Assembly: GCF_020536995.1 (NCBI RefSeq)
Contig: NC_068369.1
Span: 20,394,375-20,458,374 of the forward strand
Source: Dreissena polymorpha
Taxonomy: Eukaryota > Mollusca > Bivalvia > Myida > Dreissenidae
Reading direction: 5' to 3'
DNA length: 64,000 nt
The position numbers were made by a program, and so were the translations under genes. How positions within the stretch are numbered: position 1 is the stretch's first letter; each line of letters opens with the position of its first letter. Shown piece by piece: positions 1-10,300 of the stretch. Under the pieces are notes generated by a model that saw only the letters and a program-made list of their open reading frames with translations, was not told where the DNA came from and did not search any database.

Positions 1-2478
1 TTTGTATGGACGATATGAACATATCATTTGGGCGCTCCGCGATGTTAATGAGAACATACTATTTATACTTATAACTATTGCAATTACTTATTATCACCTT
101 TAAAGTTTAATATTTAAGTTTGAAATATTTTAAACAAAGTATACAACGATTCACACACACTTTATCTTAATAACAAACACTGATGTTTGGAAAGCTTTAC
201 GATTTGTTGAATCTTTTTCATAACAGGAAAAAGATTATTCGTGATATTTCCACTTTTTTTCGGGGAACATTAATATTAATATTATAATTCGCGTATGTTT
301 TGCTGAATAGTAAATTTACAGTATATGTAAACGAGACTCTAGAGAATCCACGTGAATGTGAATAAATGTCTTACGAAGCTGGCATTCGTTGCATTTAAAT
401 ACCACACTAAATAGGGAATAAAACAGAAACATCAATAAAGCATGGAAAGTTAAATCCAACTGATGTGCATTAAGGACGGATCAAGCACTCTTTAATTTCA
501 TTAATGTTTATACTTGAGCTGAAAAGAGAAAGGTCGACTTGAACTAGAGACCTGGCTGGCTCATGGTGCAACTGAAATCGGTGAAACAACCAGATGCTAG
601 TCGAAAGTGTTTGCCTTCGTCCTTGAGCAAGCTCGTGTTCAAACCAATGAAAAAGTGTGCCAAGAGCTGGTCAAATATAGTGAAACCATTAGCCGCAAGT
701 TATTTGTGTATGCTGTACGGAAAACCAAATATTATGACGAGAGCCTGTCGCGACATTATTTGCGGTCTAGAAAATAGACGAAAGTTTCGATTTGTTAATT
801 GAAATTATTATAAAAATGAACGTAATTATACATGTGCATTTTATTAAATGCTTATGTTTGTGCGTGATGAACATTCGATATCAACATTTTGTTCAAACAC
901 AGCAAATATTGTAATGATAAATAAATACCAAACGAAAAATATTATTTCAGAAATGAAAAATGCAGCAGTGATATAAATGAACACAAACCAGCGAGCCAAC
1001 GAGCCTACGAGCCATAGGTTTTAAAAAGCAAAAAAAAAACAAATCTAAAAGATTAAGTGTAGGCTACTAAGGCCAAAATGATTTTTAACCTTGATATGGC
1101 TCTTCGGGTCAAAATGAGAAAGTTCTCTTTACTAAAAGGCATACCTTTTAAATTGTATTTTCATATCAGAAGACATGTCTTCACAGCTTTAAGTGAGATT
1201 CAAACATGTAACTTTTATAAAATATAATGTTCGCTACTGATATGTAAACGTGTCAAATATTAAAAACAAAACAAATTCAAATAAATTCAAATGCAACCAA
1301 TAAAAACAACGCAAAACACACATGAAAATAAATTTCCCGGCTTAATGCCAATGACCGTTTGCACGGCGCATGTTTGACACTTGTTTGGCATGGAGTGGAC
1401 AGAATTAGCAGTTTTCAGACACATCCTATAAACATATCCAGCGGAGTCTCGCGAAGTCCCGCGGAGACTAGGACAGTTCTGTTAGGATCTCTATTTATGG
1501 ACTTGTCCATCAAAATTATTGGGCAATGGTAGAGGGGTCCGCATATTATACATGCCCGAGGCGGACGCTATTAGAGCGCCTGCGTGGTGGGGTTAAACAC
1601 CACTATGTAATAACCGTGCAGCGATTTAACAAATGAGCATTTAAAGTTGGACATGATGACCAGTACAAGGAATATATTTGAAAATTAGATGTTTATTTGT
1701 TAACCGTCCGCATTACAAGTCCATGCGTTACAGCTTAACGTAGTAAAATTCTTTCGATTTAAAAATGTGGTCATATTCATAACTGTTTAACATAAATTAT
1801 TTGGTCGGTTAGCGTCAACATCGGGGCTCGAATTTGAATTTGTAAATGTATTACTTTAAATTTCTTGCTTTATAAATATTCACTATCATATATATATGAT
1901 TTTCAAATTTTAAGACTATGTTCAGGGTTGCTTAAAATCAACGATAACTTTACTACGTTATAATTTTTACAACATTACATATTAATACGCGACGAAACAA
2001 CCACGGTCAGATAAATATTTGAATTAAGTCGATTTGTATAATTATATAAAAGGCATTTTCATAAAATGTAATTTCATATGTCTTGCAAATAAAAGCAAGG
2101 ACGTACGAAATTCTGTTCGCGCAATTTTTCGCCAGTGGTTTTCCGTTTAACAAATCTTGTGGTCCTTTGAACCGACCCACTAGTGTGAAATTGAACGAAA
2201 TCAACATGTTTAATTGTTTTCCTTTCACACGTTCTTGCGTGGAAGACGTTTGTTAGGTTATAGAATGGACAGCTTTATACTTTGAAAAGGGAACCACGTT
2301 TTTGCACAGGTTTTATACAGCGACTGTTTGTTTTAAAATCCTGTGAATTTTGAGTGAAGTATTTGATGCAAATATTTGCTTAGACAGTCAATGTCTAATG
2401 CTCTGATTAAATATATTGTTGAACGAAGATTCACTTCCTTTTAAGTATTACGCGTTCGCTTGCATTAAGTTGTAATTT

Positions 2479-2640
2479 GATAATAATAATAATAAGAAGA
2501 AGAAGAAGAAGAAGAATTATTATAATAATATATAATAGTAATAATAATGATAATGATAATAATAATCATAATAATAATAATTATTATTATTATTATCATA
2601 ATAATAATAATAATAATAATAATAGTAATAATCATTTGTA
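2479..2640. repeat. Compound AAT/AAG trinucleotide microsatellite
   Basis: A run of ATA/AAT units, an AAG block near 2495-2515, then interrupted AAT/TTA units. The Asn/Tyr/Ile-rich ORF over it is a by-product of the repeat. Confidence 0.9.
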
Positions 2641-4050
2641 TTTTTATTGTTTTTATATATCTGCACTCATCATTTATTTTAAATTAAAACAAAATAAATA
2701 AATTAAATAAAAATTATGTTGTTATTAACAATACATTTTATATAGGACATTCAATAAGATTTTTGTTTTAATATTTATGATGACTGTAAGATAAATATAT
2801 TTTATGCGCATTATTAATAATTTTTTTATCCACTTTATCTTTACGGTACATTATTTTCTGTCGTTTTACTCTCTTCTGAGTATTAAGTTAACTTTAATAA
2901 GCGCGCTTATTTAATAGACGTCCAACAAGGACCCTGCCTGAAATGTCGATGGTAATTAGAAAGGTCGACACTTGAAAAAGCCTTAAGGACAGTGGCTTGA
3001 TAACGGATTGTTTTCTTATAATCAGATAAATTCTAACAAAAACTGTTATTATTAGCGATCATGTAGATTGATATTTATCGTCTTTGAAGAAGAGAATATT
3101 GATACTGTTTTCGGCATCAAAGAAGAAACAGTCGGAATTGCGTGATTTTTCCATTCGATATAATTTGTAGTTTTTAATCTTAGATGGAATCGTTCGAAAA
3201 AGAATGCAATAAATTTTTACTTTTATTTATCGAATAATTCTTTTACCATATGAAACGAATGATATTTGACTGTTTCAATGCAAGTTTTTAATTACAAATG
3301 TATGTATTTTTCTTATCAACATACGGAAATGTTTATCATCTCCCCTTCTTTATGACAAACTCTTAATTCTGTATCCACCTATTTCCTTCCGTATTGCATT
3401 GAGAAATGCGAAATACGTATAAAAAACGACATCATATTCCTAACCCCGTTTTCTAATTAAATGTGTTTCAGTTTAATGTACATGGTAAAAATACATAAAT
3501 GTCAAAAGGAAGATGCTGAGTTTTTAACTTGTAAATCAGACGTTTATATTTAATTAGTGACAGTAATAATGAAATTATTGTGCTGAAAACATTTGCCGGA
3601 AGTATTAACACTGAGTCTTAGCTATTTATGTTGTTAATTTTAAAACTGTATTGTTCAATTTGTTGTCAATATTAAATGCCAATAAATAACAATTATTCTT
3701 CATATATTTTTTGGCGTAAACTAGAAGTTGTGTTCAATATACATATAATAAACCTCATTTGCCAAGTGTATACATATTGATAACTTTAGCCTATCCAAAA
3801 GATAACCTTTATTCGGATAAAGACTACCCAAGTCACATACCTTAACTAAATTTTATCCAAAAAGTATCCAGGGTGCAAGTGTTCGGATATCAATTTGTTT
3901 ATACAATCGCTTACAAAAATATATCATAAAATTAAAGATAACTAAAAGTTATTTGCTGGACAAGATTTATCAAGATTTTTTCAATTGGCTGCTAACATTT
4001 ATTAAGTTAAATAATAACACTTTTATTACCAAAAAATATTATTATTATTT

Positions 4051-4093
4051 GTATTGTTGTTGTTATTATTATTATTATTAGTCATGTTTATTA

Positions 4094-4166
<73 letters not shown>
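4051..4166. repeat. (ATT)n microsatellite
   Basis: Nearly pure ATT repeat of about 115 bp in the Hox1 intron, roughly 180 bp from the exon donor. Confidence 0.9.
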
Positions 4167-4168
<2 letters not shown>

Positions 4169-4343
4169 AAATATTTATTTTATCATTACATTTCAAAATT
4201 GACAGTAAGTAACATATTTTCTGAACACCTTCTTAACTGGTAGGGTCAAGTGTCTTAAATGAAGTATCCCTTACAATCACATAAAATCCACATAAGAACT
4301 AATAAAAAGCAAAACAACTTTGCATTATACATACTTTGTTTAC

Positions 4344-4952
4344 CGGGATTGCGTTTGATTTGCATCCACCGGAAGGGCTTACCGCCCAAACTCTGCGGCG
4401 AAGGGGACTCCGATTTCACCGGCGAAGGAGGCGTCATTTGCGAGAGGTAGCCAGTGTGATTCCCGTTGGGTATTGAGCAATGTCCCATTGTATCTATGCA
4501 CGGGCTCCCGTACATCGGTCGCCCGCCACTCGGAGAGTGCGGTGGTATGCCGCCGTGGGTTACCTGACTGTCACAGGTGATCGCTGATAAGCCCGTGTAG
4601 GGATCCAAACAGTTCGACAACTGCCCATCCAAGTCCTGGTATCCATTACCTCGCACTAATCCCCGACCCATCATGGAATTATTCACATTTGTGTTGTAAT
4701 TAATATTCTGATGATGAGAAACAACGTGTCCATTCACTAAAGCCAAGTCTACGTTTGTATGTCCATGTCCAATGCTTAAAGCGTCCGCGTCGTTCGCGTA
4801 ATACCCATGCTGACCAGTGTCGATTGACCTGTTACTCATAGAGTAACCGTATAAAGATCCCTGCTCTGTCGCATTGACGTTATAACCCAGTCCCGTACGA
4901 GGTGGGCATCCAAATTACACAAAGTATAATCTCCTTCAGAATTCATCATCAT
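4344..4952 (-). CDS. Hox1: Hox1/labial-type homeobox protein, first coding exon (N-terminal part)
   Basis: Hox1/labial proteins are nuclear transcription factors that pattern the anterior body axis with a PBC-class cofactor. The exon encodes the low-complexity N-terminus and ends with the cofactor-binding hexapeptide region FRWMQIKRNPG, close to TFDWMKVKRNPP of vertebrate HOX1 proteins and unlike the YPWM of most other Hox groups. The donor follows as CCCG|GTAAAC at 4344/4343, splitting the Gly codon in phase 1, the usual Hox arrangement with the homeodomain on exon 2. The reading frame is open from 4839, but a better start is the triple ATG at 4952-4944 (MMMNSEGDYTLCNLD). These two open pieces are offset by one base near 4905, and one missing G there would join them. 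Either this is an assembly error, or translation starts at 4839. Ser/Pro-rich SPVKSESPSPQS precedes the hexapeptide. Assignment to Hox1 is strong; the start is inferred. Confidence 0.82.
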
Positions 4953-5200
4953 AGATTGTTCTTGATAGTGTTCAACAATTGCTACTTTCTGTCAAGTGCT
5001 AAGACTTAAATTGCCTGTCTTTTCCTGAGATGAATCTGAAATAAATGAAGGTGAATTACGATGTGAAATTGACAACATTAGGAATGGCCCACCGAAAACC
5101 ACGTGCTGCATGACGACCAATCAGATCGATGCTCGGGGGCTAGACCGATGAGAGTGAGGCCTGTGACAGATTGCGCGGTGACGTATTGCTTTAAGCATTT
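4953..5200 (-). promoter_or_regulatory. Possible Hox1 5' UTR / proximal promoter
   Basis: This is the region directly upstream of the proposed Hox1 start on the minus strand. It contains an ATTGG (CCAAT box, 5117-5121 on the plus strand) next to an ATCGAT/TGATTGG block, and a CACGTG E-box at 5100-5105. The GC content rises here against the AT-rich surroundings. The transcription start cannot be placed, so this is a positional inference only. Confidence 0.3.
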
Positions 5201-8000
5201 CAGTAATTCACATAAACTTGAAAGTTTTACTTAAATCGCCTCGAGACACTCTGGAATACTTTCGAGTCATATCAACGCAGAAAAACGAAATACTTGCCAG
5301 TTTTGTGAGGTTACTTGCTTCGAAACGTCCGAGCACAGTGAGTTATCCGAACACTATGTAGTCAACGGTAGAAAATGCGTCGATAATGACTGAGCGTTTT
5401 ACTTATTGAAGATACTCTTTACCGATCCGCAATCATGCGTGGCTTTCACTGACTGACAACCATGTTTTAATCGGTTACCACATGATGGGTTTATAGACGC
5501 GTAATGTCAATTCACACGCTTAATACTATTTGAAGCGATTTGATTAATACGACGTTTATTAAGTGGTCCTTTTCTACTGCCATTACATGTAGCTGGCCGT
5601 TTTTTGTGCGCTTCATTGTTGGTGGAATATCGTTCTTTGCTTATACTGCAATGTATCTTTAATCTATCTACTACGCTCTACGCTTTATAAACACTAACAT
5701 TATTACATTCATTTTAAGACATTAACTGACCTTTAATTAGAGCGGTGATAAATATTTATACAATAATTGAACACCCACAGACTACAAATATTGATTAAAC
5801 AGCTGCTGTTGTCAGGTTTTAAAACAGATTATAATATAAAATTTACGATAATATAGTGCATATAGTGCATAGAAAGACCAGAGATGATCCTTAACCATTG
5901 GAATATGCTCTTATAAGACTAATGTACAGTAACAGAAGTTCAGTATTGACGTTTTGCCTTGAGTGTCCACTCCCCAACAGTGTATGATAATTTAGCCATA
6001 CGTAGAATTTTCTGCAAGTTTAACATGCGCACTGCGTGATTTATGCTTTCATTAAAGCTTCTTGCAATATTGCTTAGTTATTATAGATTATTAAGTTTTA
6101 TGACAACTTGTTGAGAAAGAATATTTATTGAATTAATACAATCAGTCGGGATTTTTAAGACAAACTTCACTTTTTTTATTACATTCGACCATATAATAAA
6201 ATCCATGTTTTATTTATCGTCAACTATGAAGCATGACAGACTGAATATGTCATTAGAATTTATGCATTTTAACAATAAAACCATCATCAATCGACAAACC
6301 GTCTCTGCCACATGTAAAGATATAAAAGCTGATGTCATTTAACAATTAAACCCAGATATAAAGTTTATAATATTTATTTTAATTGGCAAAATGTAAAATA
6401 AATGCGTTTTTATAGACATTGCGTCGGCAAAACATTGAAACACTTACTAGCCGTATGAATAAAAAATAAAGCTATCATCACTGATATGCAAACATTTTTC
6501 TCCGGCATTGCGAATGAACATCATAAACATGAATTTTCTTCTTTTTTAACAGCCCCATTTTATGTGTTTGAGAACGTTATCATAACTACAGTGACAGTGA
6601 ATTGTTTATGTAAGATTGACATAATCGGACTATTTTACCGAACATGTGACCACAACACCCTTTTTTTAAAATCCGAGCCGAAAGTATCTCACGGTTAATA
6701 CAACAACCGGGTCAGTCCTGACAATTACTTTGCTTTTTGATGATACCGATTTCATCGATATTTTGTGCATTTTTTAAGTTTTGCGTAGATATCGCTTGTA
6801 TTAAATGGAAAAACATATGAGTCACGTATCAGGTCAATTTCTTTTATTTCTTTAAGTTGTTAGAATTAAATACCCTTAAGTGGATATTGAACCTTGATTT
6901 TACATTATTTTTCTGTCGTGGTAAAAATTATTGTTCTGTTCTTTAAACATTAGTTTTCTGTGGTGGCAATACTATTGTTCTGTTCTTTTAACATTAATTT
7001 CTGTCGTGTAAAGATTATTGTTCTGTTCTTTTAACATTATTTTTCTGTTAAAAATATTTTTATTTTATTCTAATACGATGGACCCGATATAATGATTTCT
7101 TTGTTGTTTAAGGGTCTACACGCGCATAGGGTTATATTATGTTAGGACTTAAGGAAACTCTTGTAGACATTCATTGGACAAACATACCGAACGTTGCGCT
7201 CTTCACATGCGCGTGTCTCAAATTGACTTCTCCAATACATTAAAACATTGTCTGTAATTCTTTTACACATCGTATACCCTAATCGACCAAAGCCATGCAG
7301 GAGAACAAAGCCGTTCTTCTACCGACAAAGTCCGCGGGTCGTATGCCACCTTGTAAAACTGAAACTTAAAGTGACTGTTCTCTTCAAAACTTGATTTACT
7401 CAATTGCTTTACAATAAAATATAATCTAGAATATCATTTTGTTAAAACGTATTGATAGAAAGAACAGGGTGTCATTTCCTAAAATCTGTAAAACTTGCAT
7501 CAAACTTCAATCTGGTGATGCTAAAAGATGCTAAGATTTGTATTTGCTTTATAATCGCAACTTAGATTTAAATAGCTTAAGTTACACAAATGCAATCCTC
7601 TTCTCTTCGTTTCTTCTTCGTTTCTCTCTCAGTCGTTTAAGTAGTCGTCGAAAGTCAACACAGTAGTGTTTCATCGACACATATAACGCCAGTTAAAAAC
7701 CGATCGAAAAGGACATAATCAAACTACAAAACGTTAAAATCTATTACGACCTAAATTCATGTGTGTACATCAAAAGAGAACAATCGACAAATGGTGAACA
7801 ATGGTGGAAGTACACGTGGATGCCATTCTTAAAAAAAAACATACCAGTTATGACCCATTAGAAACTAATTTGATTATTTATTTAACAGGTATCGGTATTT
7901 TTACATGTATTATTTACAAAAAGTTGCCTTATTGAAGATACATGTTCAAGAGTTAATTACAGCACCGTTTAATTATGAGTTCTTAGTTCTTAATAAATTT
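5201..8000. other. Intergenic, no gene recognised
   Basis: AT-rich sequence between the Hox1 exon and the assembly gap. ORFs are short and have no domain-like features. At 6905-7050 an imperfect tandem repeat of about 45-60 bp, built on TTGTTCTGTTCTTTTAACATT, occurs three to four times. Nothing else stands out. Confidence 0.5.
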
Positions 8001-8100
8001 NNNNNNNNNNNNNNNNNNNNNNNNNNNNNNNNNNNNNNNNNNNNNNNNNNNNNNNNNNNNNNNNNNNNNNNNNNNNNNNNNNNNNNNNNNNNNNNNNNNN
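8001..8100. other. Assembly gap (100 N)
   Basis: Exactly 100 Ns, the conventional placeholder for a scaffold join of unknown size. It may hide the 5' exons and promoter of the micro-exon gene that follows. Confidence 0.99.
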
Positions 8101-8369
8101 ACTTACATTGCTGTGACTTGTTCACATGGGTCAAAAAAGAGACGATACAGGTTTCAAGAAGAAAGTGGCTGTTTAGAAAACCTGCACAAAATAGAGGTAA
8201 TTAAAACTACTCTTTTGTTTTGTTGTGTGCTTTGTTATGCTTAACTATTTTTCAGATTGGAAGGTGGGGTCGTTACAGAGCAGACTTTTGGACTACTGAG
8301 AAGTTGAGAAACAGAGAATGATTCAAGATCAGCTAGGTAAGTCTTGATTATTATGCAAGTTGCTAAATG

Positions 8370-9026
8370 TTTTTTTCATTCCAGTATGGCTGTGGTAACA
8401 CAACAACTTTCTATAATTTAATATGAACTGTTTTTATGACCTGTATTCTGCATTGTAAAATGTCTGTTTTTCATTTCAGTATCCTGTGGTAAGTACACTA
8501 ACTTGTATAATTTCATATTGAAATGTTTTGATGACTTTATCCTGCTATGCATGCTTAATATATTTTCATTTCAGTGTGGCTGTGGTAGTACAATTGCCTT
8601 CTTTAATTTTCATTGACCTGTTTTGATGACTTTTATTCTGCCATACCAAATGTGTTTTTTTTCATTTCAGTTGCCTGTTGGTAAGTACAATTGCTTTCTT
8701 TAATTGCATATTGAAATATGTTTTATGACTTTTATTCTGCTATGCTTTTTTCATTTCAGTTTGGCAGATGTAAGTACACTTCATTTATGTAAAAACTGAA
8801 TATGATTGTTGTGCTATACAAAATGTGGCTTTTTCAATTTCAGGTCAGCAATGGTAAGTAGATTGTGTTTCTTTATGTATAATTTTGTATACATATTGTT
8901 TTTTTTATCATAGCATGTCTTTTATATTTATGCTTTGGTAAGTAAAATGTTCATAAATCATTCTTATCTTCAAACTAAAAATGTATTGTGCTATGCAAAA
9001 TGTCTGTATGATTTCAGTTGCCAGAG
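8370..9026 (+). repeat. Tandem exon-intron units, about 95 bp, each carrying a 9-10 nt micro-exon
   Basis: Successive micro-exon starts at 8385, 8480, 8575, 8671, 8760 and 8844 are 84-96 bp apart. The introns between them are visibly related: GTAAGTACAATTGC, then ATTGAAATGTTTTGATGACTT, then TTCTGC, then TTTTTCATTTCAG. The micro-exons are variants of TATGGCTGTG. The array therefore grew by tandem duplication of one exon-plus-intron unit. Units near 8914 and 9018 have diverged (24 and 9 nt between splice sites). It could also be a plain satellite that happens to include splice-like sites. Confidence 0.7.
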
Positions 9027-9914
9027 GTGAGTACCATTACAGTTGAAAAGTTAGTTTTGTTTAGTTAAAGTTTTGGGTTCACAGTTCTGTTTATTATTTG
9101 GCAAAATTTACATGTATGCATTGAGTCTTGATTTCAGCTCGATTGTGGACTGAAGAAGATTGCCAGCAGAGGGATTGGATACAAAATACAAAGTAGTACT
9201 GAGTTTCTTACTAAAAGTTTTGAGTTGTATTCATTTTGTGTTAATATGCTATGATTGCTATGAACATGACTTTTGTATTTCAGCGAAGACAACATAGGTA
9301 AGTAAAATTGTTATCTGTTTCAAGTTTACTGTTATAGTTCAATATTGTGTTTATAAATTGTAAGTTGTACAAACACATTCAAAAGTTTCTGATCATGCTT
9401 TCATTTCATTTCAGCCCTACTACAAGACGAGTGTTTCCTACTACTAGACGTGTCAGGTTTACTTCCAGGCGAGCAGTGACAACAAGGCGCCTTTGTGGAA
9501 ACAGCAAAACAAACAAGTGAGTATTAGTTGAACAATTGTTTGAGATTGTTTTAATGTTATGTTATACTTAAATGCAAAATTGTGCACATAAATTGTAAGT
9601 TGTACAAACACAGTGAAAGTTTCTGATCATGCTTTTCATTTCATTTCAGCTCTACTGCAAGACGAGCAGTAACAGCAAGGCGCCTGAACATGCAACACAA
9701 TATACAAAAAAGTAAGTATCAGTCAAACAGTTGGTAGTTGTGTGTTTTTTCTTTAGCAGTTTGTGTTTACTATTTTATTTGATCCATGGTATATTACACA
9801 TGCATGTTTTTATCATTTCAGGCTGTTTACTTTCATTTCATCGTTTACTGTTTAACACAATTTGCTTTTCTATTTTCAGTGCAATTTGCAAACCTTGATG
9901 TGGACACCGAGTAG
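8386..9914 (+). CDS. Unrecognised micro-exon gene (spliced; Arg/Thr-rich C-terminus)
   Basis: Not a family I know. Consensus splice sites outline these exons: 8256-8336, 8385-8394, 8480-8488, 8575-8584, 8671-8680, 8760-8769, 8844-8853, 8914-8937, 9018-9026, 9138-9192, 9284-9297, 9415-9516, 9650-9711 and 9880-end. Most acceptors read TTTCATTTCAG and most donors GTAAGTA. Introns are only 60-170 nt. Leaving out the 14-nt exon 9284-9297, one frame runs from ATG at 8386 to TAG at 9912-9914: 114 codons, starting MAVYPVCGCVACCLADVSN, with TEEDCQQRDWIQNT in the middle, then repeats of TTRR/TARR, and ending FANLDVDTE. Phases agree at every junction. Including the 14-nt exon shifts to an early stop. 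A second frame starts at the first ATG of exon 8256-8336 (8318), after an in-frame TGA, and has a signal-peptide-like start (MIQDQLVWLCILCVAVLPV); it stops at TAG 9295-9297 after 59 codons. A tentative upstream exon is 8151-8196. Which frame is used is undecided. Confidence 0.45.
9310..9711 (+). repeat. Duplicated intron-exon block encoding TTRR/TARR repeats
   Basis: Exons 9415-9516 and 9650-9711 share AGACGAGCAGTAACA-type sequence and encode RRAVTTRRL and RRAVTARRL. Their upstream introns share AAATTGTAAGTTGTACAAACAC and TTCTGATCATGC before the acceptor. Both exons are entered in phase 2, so the duplication kept the frame. The encoded segments are strongly basic. Confidence 0.65.
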
Positions 9915-10300
9915 TCAATACATACGTGTGCGTATAGCTGCGACAAAACCGTGGGTCCATCGCACCGATAACTTGAACATTGGCCCGTGTATGGACATCA
10001 GTGCAACTTTGTGAATCCATGTATCTTTGTGAATCCATGTAACATTGCGAATGTGTGTCGATCGAAAAATGTGTACATTCTGAACTGAAACGAACTCGGT
10101 GTTGCAAGTGGCAAGTGTTGACAGTGTGTATGTTTATGTTATGTTTTTACATGACAAAAACTAAAGGAGATTGTTCTCCTACCTTTTTTTTTTCCTTGTT
10201 TTATTGCGCTGGCCAGCAATATTGTATTGATGTATGTGTTTGTGTTTAAACTATGCAATACCAAAATCAAACAAAAAATAAACATTAACAGTCATTAACT
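9880..10300 (+). other. Terminal exon and 3' UTR of the micro-exon gene, with poly(A) signal
   Basis: The acceptor TCTATTTTCAG ends at 9879. The main frame stops at 9912-9914. The rest is 3' UTR, with AATAAA at 10277-10282 as a plausible polyadenylation signal. An alternative acceptor at 9822 would give a different open tail. Confidence 0.45.

Larger units (their letters stand above)
1..4343 (-). other. Intron of the Hox1-like gene (3' part off-window)
   Basis: This stretch lies downstream (minus strand) of the splice donor that ends the Hox1 exon at 4344. I looked for a homeodomain helix 3 (WFQNRR) on the minus strand and found none, so the second exon must lie before base 1 and the intron exceeds 4.3 kb. 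The sequence is AT-rich with trinucleotide repeats. A short plus-strand ORF at 563-802 is unrecognised and is treated as chance or relic. Confidence 0.6.

Noticed and set aside
4259-4450. Plus-strand ORF opposite the Hox1 exon
   Set aside because: Shadow of the real minus-strand coding frame that carries the hexapeptide and splice donor.
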